The translations under genes and the position numbers were made by a program. Below the pieces are notes generated by a model, which was not told the DNA's origin, did no database searches, and saw nothing but the letters and a program-made list of their open reading frames with translations. This document shows, one piece after another, positions 16,664 through 25,497 of a DNA stretch of 64,000 nucleotides (position 1 is the stretch's first letter; each line of letters begins with the position of its first letter). The stretch spans positions 415,335 to 479,334 of the forward strand of contig NZ_BMJC01000001.1 in NCBI RefSeq assembly GCF_014642875.1, read 5' to 3'. Source of the DNA: Puia dinghuensis. GTDB taxonomy: Bacteria > Bacteroidota > Bacteroidia > Chitinophagales > Chitinophagaceae.

Positions 16664-17395
16664 TCAGGAGAATTTTATTTTATCCCAAAGTTTACCCTCG
16701 ACGACGCGTTGGATCACCTGCTCGCGGTAGTTACGGCTGATGGGGATGCGATGGGATTGGATAAAGATCTCGTTGCCTTCGATGCCTTCGATCTTGTCGA
16801 TGGAGACGATATAGGATTTGTGGACGCGGATAAAGGCCTGGCTGTCGAGGTTTTCTTCCAGGTTCTTCAGGTATAAGAGCGTGACATATTTTCCTTTCTC
16901 TGTATATAGCGTGATATAGTTCTGCATCCCTTCGATGTAAAGGATGTGGCTGAAGTATATCTTTTCATATTTGCTGCCGCAGCGGATGAAGAAATAGTCG
17001 GCGGCTGCACCGGTTTTTGTGTCGGTACTTCGGGTGATGAGGTGATAATAGTCCCTGGCTTTGTTGACGGATTTGAAGAAGCGGTCGAAGGTGATCGGCT
17101 TGAGGAGGTAGTCGAGCACGTTGAGCTGAAAACCTTCCAGGGCATAGGTGGGGTAGGCGGTGGTGATGATGACGATGGGCGGGTTTTGCATCGTCTTTAG
17201 GAAATCCAGGCCATTCATCTTCGGCATCTGGATGTCGAGGAAGATGAGGTCGACGGGATGCTGATCGAGGAGTTTTGTCAGTTGCAGCGGGTTCTCGCAG
17301 GTTGCAGTGAGGTGTAGGAAATCGACCTCTCGGACATAGCTTGCCATTCCTTCCCGGGCAAGTGGTTCATCATCGATGATTATGCAATGGATCAT
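16664..17395 (-). CDS. LytTR-family response regulator
   Basis: A 243-residue two-component regulator. The N-terminal receiver has IIIDDEPLAREGM, phospho-acceptor Asp54 in FLDIQMPKMNG, and a Lys in LLKPITFDRF. The C-terminal LytTR DNA-binding domain (about 135-235) includes ILYIEGMQNYITLYT, a conserved FIRVHKSYIVS and the IPISRNYR ending. Its start overlaps the stop of the kinase gene by 4 bases (ATGA, 17392-17395), so the two are translationally coupled. The neighbouring divergent barrel gene at 18707 is a natural candidate target. Confidence 0.94.
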   Translation of the reverse strand: MIHCIIIDDEPLAREGMASYVREVDFLHLTATCENPLQLTKLLDQHPVDLIFLDIQMPKMNGLDFLKTMQNPPIVIITTAYPTYALEGFQLNVLDYLLKPITFDRFFKSVNKARDYYHLITRSTDTKTGAAADYFFIRCGSKYEKIYFSHILYIEGMQNYITLYTEKGKYVTLLYLKNLEENLDSQAFIRVHKSYIVSIDKIEGIEGNEIFIQSHRIPISRNYREQVIQRVVEGKLWDKIKFS

Positions 17396-18486
17396 TTTTG
17401 TTGGTTTTGTGCCAGCTGCAGCCGGAGCCTGACCTCGAAGCTGCCACCGTGGTTGGTTATCGACAGTTGATGCCGATCGGGATAGAGCAGGTCGAGTCTA
17501 CGCTGGACATTTTTGAGACCGATGCCGCGATAATGCAGCACGTCGTTGGACTCAAAGGGAGAGCTGCTGTTGGCGATGAAAAAATCCAGTTGCCGGTGGT
17601 GTAATTGTCCTTTGACGGTTATCCAGTTGGGTTCGTCCGTGTGCCGGGAGACATGTTTAAACGCATTCTCGACAAAAGTCATCAGTAGGAAGGGAGCGAT
17701 GGTTACCTGCCCGGTATCCTGCTGCTGGACATCAATGGTCAGTCCCAAGGTGTTGCTCTGGCGGAGCTGTTCGAGCCCGATAAAATTTTCCAGGTAGGTG
17801 ATCTCGCTTGCCAGAGGGATCTGTTCGTCGTTGCATTCGTACAGCTGGTAGCGCAGCAGTTCGGAGAATTTGGCCAGGGAGGCAGAGGCCATGTCGGGGT
17901 TCTTGTGGATGAGGAAGAAGATGGAATTGATGGTGTTGAAAAGGAAATGCGGGTTGAACTGGTAGCGGAGGTAATTCAATTCCGTTTCCAGCTTCTCTTT
18001 TTCGAGCAGTTGCTGGCGGCGCCGGGACTCGAGCCAGTTTTTGGCGAGTTTGATGCTCATGGCCAGGGTCATGGCGGCCAGGGTCGAGAGGAAAGCGTTG
18101 CTGAAAAAGGTGAAGATGCATGCATCTTTGCCAAATAGCTTCTGAGGGGTGGAATGGGCGAGCCAGGCGCTGACGTAGTAGCCCGGGACGATGAGGCATG
18201 CGGCGCATACACAGGTGAGCAGGGTTAGCAGGGTGTATACCGCGAAGCGGCTTTTTTCCAGGTAGCGCGGGAACAGGAAATACAGGTTGAAAGACGCCGC
18301 CAGAGCATGTCCCATCACATAGAAGAGATATTTTACGGTATAGGGCAAGTACAGCAGGGCGTTAATGGCCTTCACCGGGTTACCGACAGTTATTACCCAG
18401 CAAAAATAATTATAGACACCCCAAAAGGGAATGTGATAGAGCTTATAATGGATAAGCCAGTTGCGGGTGTCATGACCGACCGTCAT
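17392..18486 (-). CDS. LytS/YehU-type sensor histidine kinase
   Basis: A 364-residue inner-membrane kinase with four hydrophobic spans in the first 145 residues, a short coiled linker (SRRRQQLLEKEKLETEL) and the His_kinase domain with phospho-acceptor His180 in YQFNPHFLFNTINSI. The ATP-binding region has the N box in FLLMTFVENAFKH and a G box in GIGLKNVQRRL. There is no large sensor domain, so the signal is probably sensed in the membrane. It pairs with the coupled LytTR regulator downstream. Confidence 0.94.
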   Translation of the reverse strand: MTVGHDTRNWLIHYKLYHIPFWGVYNYFCWVITVGNPVKAINALLYLPYTVKYLFYVMGHALAASFNLYFLFPRYLEKSRFAVYTLLTLLTCVCAACLIVPGYYVSAWLAHSTPQKLFGKDACIFTFFSNAFLSTLAAMTLAMSIKLAKNWLESRRRQQLLEKEKLETELNYLRYQFNPHFLFNTINSIFFLIHKNPDMASASLAKFSELLRYQLYECNDEQIPLASEITYLENFIGLEQLRQSNTLGLTIDVQQQDTGQVTIAPFLLMTFVENAFKHVSRHTDEPNWITVKGQLHHRQLDFFIANSSSPFESNDVLHYRGIGLKNVQRRLDLLYPDRHQLSITNHGGSFEVRLRLQLAQNQQK

Positions 18487-18706
18487 CCTGCTAAGATAGC
18501 CCGATCGCCCGGAACTTTTCCCGCTACTATATGAATGACCGCAAATAAATGACGAGTTGCATTCCGGCCTCCATAACCGGATGATGAGCGGATGTTTTTG
18601 CTGTCAGGAGGGCATTTTCGGGTGGTTTTTGCACTTTGTCAATTTGCCATCGCCGGTGGTCACACGCATTTTTTCCCGCCTTGTACTGCGCTTTATTTTG
18701 TTCTCC

Positions 18707-20968
18707 ATGAAGCATTTCCTTTTAATCTTATCCCTACTGTCCGCCCTGTCCCGGAATGGCACCGGGCAGGTGCGCGGGCAGGCGGATACTGCTGGTCCAT
18801 CCCGGGCGCGGCAACAGGATACTACAAGCCCGATGCGGGCGCGGCAGTTGCGGGAAGTGATCGTCCGCAGCGCGAAGCCATCTGTACAGCAAAGTATCGC
18901 CGGTATGGTAGTCAATGTACAGAGCAGCATCCTCAACAAGGGCAGCTCGGTGCTGGAAGTGTTGGAGCGGAGTCCCGGCGTTCAGCTTGACCATCGGAAT
19001 AACACCATTAGCCTTAACGGCAAGGCCGGGATAACGGTGATGATCGATGGGAAGGTGATGCATATGCCGGAGGAGGAGGTGATGCAACTGTTGAACGGCA
19101 TGTCTGCGGATAATATCGACAAGATCGAACTTCTCTCAGCGCCGCCTTCGCGGTATGACGCTTCGGGCAGTGCGGGAGTGATCAATATCGTGATGAAGAA
19201 GATCAAACGGCAGGGGACGACCGGCGCTTTTTCGCTGTACGGCGGCTATGGCTGGGGAGAGAAGGGGGGAGGGAGCTTCAGCCTGGATCATAATAACGGA
19301 AGGACGGATTGGTATGGTTCATATTCTTTTATGCATGACCATTCTCTTACAAGTTTTGTTGCTGGGGGAACGAATCTCAACCCCGCGTTGGGCGAGTCAA
19401 GTTTTGATTTTGGGAATGCCACCTCCTACATGAGCAATGTTCACAATGCATTGGCGGGTTTTGAGACCCGGTTGCGGCCGCGGCTTAGCCTTGGCGCCAG
19501 TCTCAGCTATAACAACAGTACGACCAGCACCATCACCAACAACCTGGGTAAGTATACCCTGCTGCCCGACAGCGTGCTCGTCTATAACGGGGATATCCAC
19601 GGTAGGAGTCACTGGGACAACCTCATTGCATCGCTGACGGCCGAAAAGGAAATACGTAAGGGAGAAAAGCTGAGTATTGGCTTTGACTGGCTGGATTACA
19701 CCAACAACCGGCCCAGCACGGTACTGGGAAGTTTTGTCGACAGCCATGGAGAGACCGTCGGGATCACCGGGGACAGTCTTTTTGCTTCCGCCAATAAGGG
19801 TTATTCGAGCACGGCGATCGGCGTTGGGGTAGCAAAGGTAGATTATAGCGTGTCATTTAGTGATAAGGTGAGATTCGAGGCCGGGGTGAAGGGGGATTAT
19901 ACCAGCAGCACGAGCCGGAGTGGGATAGAAAGCTGGATCAACGGGGCCTGGGTGACCAATGCGGCCAGTGCGAATGCCATCCGGATGCGGGAAGGTATTG
20001 CGGCGGGTTATGGGAGTTGGCATATTGCTGGCGGGGAGAAGACGACCCTGGACATCGGGGCGCGCTATGAGTATTCCCGGACGCGGTTGAACGATGCAGG
20101 CACCGGTGAAAGTATCGCCGATCGCCGGTTGGGGGAGTGGTTTCCCAATCTGCTGCTGACGCGAAAGGTGGGGGAGCATAGTGAATGGCAATTGTCTTTT
20201 ACCCGGCGCATCACCCGGCCTTCGTACAGGGCGCTTTCTTCGTTTATCAGCTATAATGATCCGTTGTCGGTGATCACGGGAAACCCCTTGCTAAAGCCGA
20301 CGCTTACCAATAACGGGAAGATCGGGTATCTCAGCCATGGTTATTCGTTCTCCTTACTGTTCAGCAGGGATGACGACCCTATTTTTGGCTGGGCGCTGAC
20401 GCCCCAGGCCGGCAGCCAACTGGTATATATCCGGCCGGAGAACCTTGCCTTTCAGCATAACCTGACGCTGGAGGTGAACCTGCCTTTTACTGTTACTTCC
20501 TGGTGGGACATGAGCTATACGCTTTCCGGTGGCTGGCGGCAATATCGCGTTACCTATACGCAGGCTCCGGCGGAGAAGACCTGGTTTGGCTATTCGGTGA
20601 ATTTTCATGAGAACCTGAAGCTGTCCACGCGGCTCAGCGCCGAGGTCTCGGGGTGGTATAACAGCACCAGCTATGAGGCGACTGTGAGGACAAAGGGCAA
20701 TGGCGAATTGAATGTTGGCATCAAAAAAGAACTCAATAAGAACAGGGGGAGTCTGCAGTTTTCCGCCACCGATGTGTTACGGGGGATGAACTACAAAAGC
20801 TATATCGGGGTGGTGGGGAAGGATGCTTTTGATACCCGGTCGTATGTCAATTGGAATGAGGAATCGCGGCAGTTTCCTATCCTGAAGCTGACCTATACGC
20901 GGTCGTTTGGTTCGGATGGTAAGCCCAAGGCGGAAAGGGCGGGGGAGGAGAAGTCGCGGATTAAGTAG
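18707..20968 (+). CDS. TonB-receptor-like outer-membrane beta-barrel protein
   Basis: A 753-residue outer-membrane protein. After the signal peptide (MKHFLLILSLLSALS) comes a linker and a plug-like domain: REVIVRSAKPSVQQ, VLEVLERSPGV, ITVMIDGK, then PPSRYDASGSAGVINI. The rest alternates barrel strands and loops. There is no N-terminal carboxypeptidase-like domain, which is unusual for this branch. The frame opens upstream to 18557, but the ATG at 18707 starts the signal peptide. Divergent from the LytS/LytTR pair with 220 bases between them. Substrate unknown. Confidence 0.82.
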   Translation: MKHFLLILSLLSALSRNGTGQVRGQADTAGPSRARQQDTTSPMRARQLREVIVRSAKPSVQQSIAGMVVNVQSSILNKGSSVLEVLERSPGVQLDHRNNTISLNGKAGITVMIDGKVMHMPEEEVMQLLNGMSADNIDKIELLSAPPSRYDASGSAGVINIVMKKIKRQGTTGAFSLYGGYGWGEKGGGSFSLDHNNGRTDWYGSYSFMHDHSLTSFVAGGTNLNPALGESSFDFGNATSYMSNVHNALAGFETRLRPRLSLGASLSYNNSTTSTITNNLGKYTLLPDSVLVYNGDIHGRSHWDNLIASLTAEKEIRKGEKLSIGFDWLDYTNNRPSTVLGSFVDSHGETVGITGDSLFASANKGYSSTAIGVGVAKVDYSVSFSDKVRFEAGVKGDYTSSTSRSGIESWINGAWVTNAASANAIRMREGIAAGYGSWHIAGGEKTTLDIGARYEYSRTRLNDAGTGESIADRRLGEWFPNLLLTRKVGEHSEWQLSFTRRITRPSYRALSSFISYNDPLSVITGNPLLKPTLTNNGKIGYLSHGYSFSLLFSRDDDPIFGWALTPQAGSQLVYIRPENLAFQHNLTLEVNLPFTVTSWWDMSYTLSGGWRQYRVTYTQAPAEKTWFGYSVNFHENLKLSTRLSAEVSGWYNSTSYEATVRTKGNGELNVGIKKELNKNRGSLQFSATDVLRGMNYKSYIGVVGKDAFDTRSYVNWNEESRQFPILKLTYTRSFGSDGKPKAERAGEEKSRIK

Positions 20969-21112
20969 GGGGTTGGATGCATGGTTTATCTTACTCGCGG
21001 CATATCTGCATCCACAAGTGGTGCCATGGGGCAGGAGGGTGCGGGTAGTCTGGCGCCGGCCGTATGTGGTATTGACATGAAGCAGTATCTTTACCGCCTT
21101 TACACTGGACCT

Positions 21113-21817
21113 ATGCCACAAAGACAAGTAATTGCCATGGGCGGCGGAGGCTTTTCGATGGAGCCGGATAATCCCTTATTGGACGCCTATGTAGTTGCCC
21201 AAGCCCGTAAGAAAAATCCTGCTGTTTGTTTCTTTCCGCATGCTACCGACGATGCGACCCGCTATGCGCTCAATTTTTTCAAAGCCTTTTCCCGGCTGGA
21301 TGCGCGGCCGGCGTTTCTCTCTCTTTTTACGCCGCCGACAGCCGATCTCGAATCCTATCTGCTGGAACAGGATGTCATCTATGTAGGGGGCGGTAATACG
21401 CGGAACATGCTGGCTCTGTGGCGGGAATGGGGATTGGATAAGATACTGCAAAAAGCCTATGCGGAGGGCGTCGTGCTGGCTGGTATCAGCGCCGGCGCCA
21501 ATTGCTGGTTTGAAGAATGCAGCACCGATTCAGTGCCGGGGAAGCTTAGCGTGCTTGCCTGTCTTGGTATTCTCAAGGGGAGTTTTTGTCCGCACTACGA
21601 CGGTGAGGCGGAGCGACGGCCTACCTTGCACCAGTTTCATCTTACGGGCCAGATGAAGGCTGGCTATGCTGCGGATGATGGCGCTGCGGGCCATTTTATC
21701 GATGACGTGTTTAGCGGTGGAGTAAGTTCGCGGCCCTGGGCAAAGGTGTATGGCCTTCGGCTGGAAGACGGAAGTGTTGTGGAAGAGGTGCTCCCGACGC
21801 GTTTTCTGGGCGTCTGA
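21113..21817 (+). CDS. Peptidase E-like protein (S51 family)
   Basis: A 234-residue protein of the PepE family, a cytoplasmic serine dipeptidase group with a glutamine-amidotransferase-like fold. It has MGGGGFSMEPDNPLLD at the start, YVGGGNTRNMLALWREWG, the nucleophile elbow GISAGANCWFE, and the GSFCPHYDGEAERRP segment with the conserved His. The open frame reaches back to 20981, but the family consensus begins at PQRQVIAMGGGG, so the ATG at 21113 is used; an ATG at 21077 is the alternative. Whether it hydrolyses Asp-X dipeptides cannot be told here. Confidence 0.83.
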   Translation: MPQRQVIAMGGGGFSMEPDNPLLDAYVVAQARKKNPAVCFFPHATDDATRYALNFFKAFSRLDARPAFLSLFTPPTADLESYLLEQDVIYVGGGNTRNMLALWREWGLDKILQKAYAEGVVLAGISAGANCWFEECSTDSVPGKLSVLACLGILKGSFCPHYDGEAERRPTLHQFHLTGQMKAGYAADDGAAGHFIDDVFSGGVSSRPWAKVYGLRLEDGSVVEEVLPTRFLGV

Positions 21818-21858
21818 TAGCGGCTGCGGCTTTGGCGCTGATGTATGAAACCATGGTC

Positions 21859-22611
21859 ATGAAAGATAATTTCTCTACAGGTTCGGATCAATACGCCCGG
21901 TTTCGGCCTGCCTATCCGCCGGAGCTTTTCGACTATTTGCTGTCGCTTGTTCCGCGCCGGGAGAATGCCTGGGATTGTGGTACGGGAAATGGGCAGGTGG
22001 CTTTTCAACTCGCTTTGGCGTTTGGGCGGGTGTACGCCACCGACATCAGTGCTGCGCAGCTGGACAATGCCATTGCGCACGAGCGCATCGTCTATTCGGT
22101 GCAGCCGGCGGAAAAGACCGATTTTCCTGCTGCTCATTTCGACCTGATCACGGTGGCTCAGGCCATCCATTGGTTTGACTTTGACGCTTTTTACCGGGAG
22201 GTAGACCGTACGATGAGGCCCGGGGGAGTGCTGGCCGTCATCGGTTATGATCTGATCCGGCTCTCGCCGGCCGTCGACGCCGTGTTAGATGGCTTTTACC
22301 GGGATGTCGTCGGGCCTTTGTGGGACAAGGAAAGGAAGTATGTCGACGAGCAGTACCGGACTATCCCCTTCCCGTATGCGGATGTCCCCGCGCCGGTGTT
22401 TACCAACGAAGTGGAATGGAGTTTCGAACATTTCATCGGGTATATCGGCACCTGGAGTGCGGTGAAGCATTATCAAAAGCAGCGGGGGCATGATCCGGTG
22501 GAGCTTGTTTATGACGCATTGAAAATGAATTGGGGCGCAGCGGTGACGAAGATGGGACATTTCCCTATTTTGTTGCGGGTGGCGCGGCCCGGGGGTGAGG
22601 CAAAATTATAA
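21859..22611 (+). CDS. Class I SAM-dependent methyltransferase
   Basis: A 250-residue methyltransferase with motif I as AWDCGTGNGQVAFQL, the acidic ATDISAAQL segment, and LITVAQAIHWFDFDAFYRE followed by RPGGVLAV. The HWFD segment and the FSTGSDQYARFRPAYP start place it in the widespread group of small-molecule methyltransferases related to trans-aconitate methyltransferase. The substrate is not predictable. ATGs also exist at 21841 and 21853; 21859 gives the family-like start MKDNFS. It follows pepE by 41 bases. Confidence 0.85.
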   Translation: MKDNFSTGSDQYARFRPAYPPELFDYLLSLVPRRENAWDCGTGNGQVAFQLALAFGRVYATDISAAQLDNAIAHERIVYSVQPAEKTDFPAAHFDLITVAQAIHWFDFDAFYREVDRTMRPGGVLAVIGYDLIRLSPAVDAVLDGFYRDVVGPLWDKERKYVDEQYRTIPFPYADVPAPVFTNEVEWSFEHFIGYIGTWSAVKHYQKQRGHDPVELVYDALKMNWGAAVTKMGHFPILLRVARPGGEAKL

Positions 22612-22628
22612 AAAAGAGAACGGAGCTA

Positions 22629-22659
22629 TTTGTTTCCTGCCCGGAGTTTTGCATTTTTG
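22629..22659 (+). promoter_or_regulatory. Promoter placing transcription start at the ATG of the MORN/TPR gene
   Basis: TTTG at 22629-22632 and CATTTTTG at 22652-22659 are 19 bases apart; one mismatch (C for T) from TAnnTTTG. The ATG at 22663 comes 3 bases after the box, so the mRNA would be leaderless or nearly so. Confidence 0.45.
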
Positions 22660-22662
22660 TTT

Positions 22663-23829
22663 ATGCATTACTCCCTGACCAGACCTATGCTTTGCCTGCT
22701 TTGGCTATCCCTTGTCCATTTCCCTTCCTTTGGACAAAACCGTGAACCCAAGATTGTATACATCATCGATTCCATACCTATTGTGGATGACCCCGAGGAG
22801 GGAGATGATCTTCTTCCGAACGATATTTCGGATATGACGGTGATTAAAAACAAGGATTCCCTGAAGTCGGTCGGTTATGAACGGTTCGATGGGGTGTTCT
22901 ATATCTTTACCAAAGCCTACCGGGCCAGGCCGGATAGTATAAAAAGCATCCCTTCCACCAATCGGATGCCGAACAAGGATGGGGTCTTGTATTGGCAGGA
23001 TCAGCCTTATAGCGGCGTCTTTATCAATTACTATCTCAACGGTAACAGGAAGGCAGAAGGCCGGCTTTTGAAGGGAGTGATCGGCGGGATGGTGGTCGAC
23101 TACTATCCCAATGGTCAGATGAAGACGGCAAAAGAATATAAAGCGGGGAAGCCCGATGGACCATGCAAGGAGTTTTATCCGGATGGCTCCTTAAGAGGCG
23201 AGGGACGATATGTGGAGGGGCAAGAAGATGGAGTATGGCATACCTATTTCCCCAATGGAAAAATAAAATTGTATGACATTTACCAGCATGGGGTGCTGGT
23301 CGATTCGGCGATTCGATATTATTCCAACGGAACGCTGGAGGAAAAGGTAATGATCAAGGGCGGGAAGGCGATTCCAGACGAGGCGCATGCCCGCATCGAT
23401 GCATTGTTGACCAAAAGCGCACAAAGCTATAAGGAAGACGATATAAAATCCGCGATCCGCCATGTGACAAAGGCGATAGAACTGGACAGCGGCTGCGCTA
23501 AATGTTATTTTTCAAGGGCGACGCTGAAATTAAACGATATGCAATTTGACGAAGCGATCTCCGACTTCGACAAGACATTGGCCATCGAACCGTATATGGA
23601 AACGGCACTCGCCAACAGGGCGTTTGCCCGGATACGGAAATATCAATTCGGCAACGACAGGACCATCTTGAAAAACAAGGATGTCACGGTGCTTGGCTCA
23701 GGGAAGAAAAGCGACATTTCCCAGGAAGACAAGGAGAAGATCTGCGGTGATCTGCAGCAGGCGGTATTTCTCGGTGACCGGGCAAAAATGGTGCTGGATG
23801 CACTGCAGGAGTATTGTCAAAAGAAATAA
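22663..23829 (+). CDS. Secreted MORN-type (YwqK-like) repeat and TPR protein
   Basis: A 388-residue secreted protein. Signal peptide (MHYSLTRPMLCLLWLSL, cleaved near SFG), a linker, then about five MORN-like repeats of the YYPNG type (about residues 115-230: YYLNGNRKAEG, DYYPNGQMKTAKEY, EFYPDGSLRGEG, TYFPNGKIK, RYYSNGTLEE), then TPR-like helices (about 250-330: IRHVTKAIELDSGCAKCYFSRA, FDEAISDFDKTLAIEPY). YwqK repeats are often labelled antitoxin in databases, but the signal peptide and lack of a toxin neighbour argue for a surface or periplasmic scaffold. Function unknown. Confidence 0.75.
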   Translation: MHYSLTRPMLCLLWLSLVHFPSFGQNREPKIVYIIDSIPIVDDPEEGDDLLPNDISDMTVIKNKDSLKSVGYERFDGVFYIFTKAYRARPDSIKSIPSTNRMPNKDGVLYWQDQPYSGVFINYYLNGNRKAEGRLLKGVIGGMVVDYYPNGQMKTAKEYKAGKPDGPCKEFYPDGSLRGEGRYVEGQEDGVWHTYFPNGKIKLYDIYQHGVLVDSAIRYYSNGTLEEKVMIKGGKAIPDEAHARIDALLTKSAQSYKEDDIKSAIRHVTKAIELDSGCAKCYFSRATLKLNDMQFDEAISDFDKTLAIEPYMETALANRAFARIRKYQFGNDRTILKNKDVTVLGSGKKSDISQEDKEKICGDLQQAVFLGDRAKMVLDALQEYCQKK

Positions 23830-23941
23830 GAGCATAATTCTACGACCCTGGGTGTAGCGGCAGTTAGCGTGTTGCGCGCATAGCCCACTATGTGGATTGA
23901 TAATTTGTTACTATCTTGCGCGCACACCTAACGACAACACC

Positions 23942-25237
23942 ATGAAATCCCTTGTTCTATCCGCCCTTATTAGCGCGAGCTGCATCATTGCCCTGTTCTC
24001 CTGCAGCAAAAAAGATAACACCCCGACGCCACCGCCGCCCCCTGCAGACAGCACTATCCACGTAAATTATATTTATCTTGCCACGGCCGTCCAGATGCAG
24101 CTGGACAGTGTAAAACAGGTGGAGGTGATCCTTAATGAAGATAATGGAAAGGTATTACTGGATACCATAGCCGCCGTCAATACCAATATCATTGCCGATC
24201 TCAAGACGAAAGCGAAATCCTTCGACCTGACCGTCGTTCGGTACCGGCCCATTTCAAAGGCTTTCTATCTGATCACCGAAAAGGCGATCAGCCCTGCGGA
24301 CTGGACGCTATTGCCGGGCAGCGATTCCCTGGTCAACCTTCCGCCGAATGTCATTCCGGCTTTTACTCCCAGTTCGGTGAACTATACCAATGTCCCCGTG
24401 GCTCAAGGTGAGCCGTATATGTTTTCTACCTACACTGCCAATACCAACAGCGGGCATTATTCCAATCCGGGTAATGGCAGTCTCTGGATCCCTTTCCAAA
24501 AACAGTCAGATGATGATGTTTACCTGGTGTTCCCCGGCCGGGCCTTGTATAATTTTCACCATATGACCAGCACTAGTGATGTCGTGGACCTAACGACCAT
24601 GGACGCAGCAGTGAGGATCAGGCTCCCCCGGCCGGCTGAATATCCCAACCTGGACGCGTTTCTCAACGGGTTTGTGGATTCTTCCAACCTGACAAAGAAT
24701 ATGCATCTGTCCCATTATATTTCCGGTATTGACACGATCGCAGGAGCCGACCTTGTCTACCCTGCCAAACGCATATTCCAGAAATATTCCAATAACTTCT
24801 CCGTCAGGGATGCAACCAACACTTTCTGGAGCAATTATACGAATCCGTGGTCCGATACCGTCGACGTCAACCCGATCTTCATCGACGATAGCTACTATGT
24901 ACTTTCCGCTGCTGCAAACAATAATTTTTCCGTCAGTTTTCCAAAGACCCGGCCGGGCTATTATAGTGTAGACTGGAACTCGCCCAAATTCTATTGGGCG
25001 CTGAATGCGCCTGCTGATTCGACCCCCCTTCATCCGCTGGATCTGCTGACCTCGCTGAAAAGCAAGATGCTTGCCGGCCAGGACCTGACCACGATGAAAA
25101 TCATTCAGTTCTCTTTTTACTACCAGGTGGATCAGCATAAGCAGCTCGTGCCTGTGAAGCTCGCCCCGCTGAACGGCAAGTTCGTGCCACTGCCCGATGA
25201 GACGCCATCCGTGAGCTTTGATCGCATATGGCCTTAA
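23942..25237 (+). CDS. Large lipoprotein of unknown function
   Basis: A 431-residue lipoprotein. The start MKSLVLSALISASCII leads to a lipobox ending LFSC, followed by Ser-Lys-Lys-Asp and a Pro-rich tether (TPTPPPPPADS). The body is beta-rich with many Asn, Tyr and Pro and no motif I recognise. The frame opens back to 23897, but the ATG at 23942 gives the signal peptide. A 9-bp direct repeat TTGCGCGCA (23872-23880 and 23916-23924) lies upstream; the second copy overlaps a TATCTTG promoter-like box at 23912-23918. It precedes the regulator relic and may be linked to the sugar island. Confidence 0.7.
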   Translation: MKSLVLSALISASCIIALFSCSKKDNTPTPPPPPADSTIHVNYIYLATAVQMQLDSVKQVEVILNEDNGKVLLDTIAAVNTNIIADLKTKAKSFDLTVVRYRPISKAFYLITEKAISPADWTLLPGSDSLVNLPPNVIPAFTPSSVNYTNVPVAQGEPYMFSTYTANTNSGHYSNPGNGSLWIPFQKQSDDDVYLVFPGRALYNFHHMTSTSDVVDLTTMDAAVRIRLPRPAEYPNLDAFLNGFVDSSNLTKNMHLSHYISGIDTIAGADLVYPAKRIFQKYSNNFSVRDATNTFWSNYTNPWSDTVDVNPIFIDDSYYVLSAAANNNFSVSFPKTRPGYYSVDWNSPKFYWALNAPADSTPLHPLDLLTSLKSKMLAGQDLTTMKIIQFSFYYQVDQHKQLVPVKLAPLNGKFVPLPDETPSVSFDRIWP

Positions 25238-25448
25238 GGATGCCGAGGGACCTTATTTTATCCGATACCTCACCTATCTGCGCAAGCCTATCGACACGCA
25301 GGGATCACTTCTGTCTGCTGCTGGGCGAAGAATTAGGGAAAAAAGTGGCTTTTCATGTTCCGGAGGGCGGGATGTAGGATTGGGGTTTGCTTCTTTGGAT
25401 CTCGGCGAGCAGGAAAGGGCGGTGGCCATACTGAAAGGCGTGTTATAA
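25238..25448 (+). pseudogene. Relic of a MocR-type (PLP aminotransferase-like) regulator C-terminus
   Basis: Three aligned pieces in two frames resemble the C-terminus of MocR/GntR-PLP regulators. Frame one gives KDAEGPYFIRYLTYLRKPIDTQ (25236-25301, in part shared with the upstream stop). A one-base shift then gives DHFCLLLGEELG and VAFHVPEGGM, ending at a TAG near 25375. Frame one resumes as LGFASLDLGEQERAVAILKG up to the TAA at 25448. The segment usually found between PEGGM and LGFASL is missing. The DNA-binding and most of the aminotransferase domain are absent. Family assignment is from motif memory. Confidence 0.6.
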
Positions 25449-25497
25449 TTTTTCCCAAAATGAGCTAATTTAGTAGGGAACATTAGACCTTAACGAC

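Noticed and set aside
22663-23829. Toxin-antitoxin system based on the YwqK repeats
   Set aside because: The protein is exported and no toxin gene lies next to it.
25218-25448. Intact 76-codon gene after the lipoprotein
   Set aside because: It overlaps the lipoprotein end, starts at a non-ATG codon, and its conserved pieces make sense only as a frame-broken relic of a PLP-type regulator.
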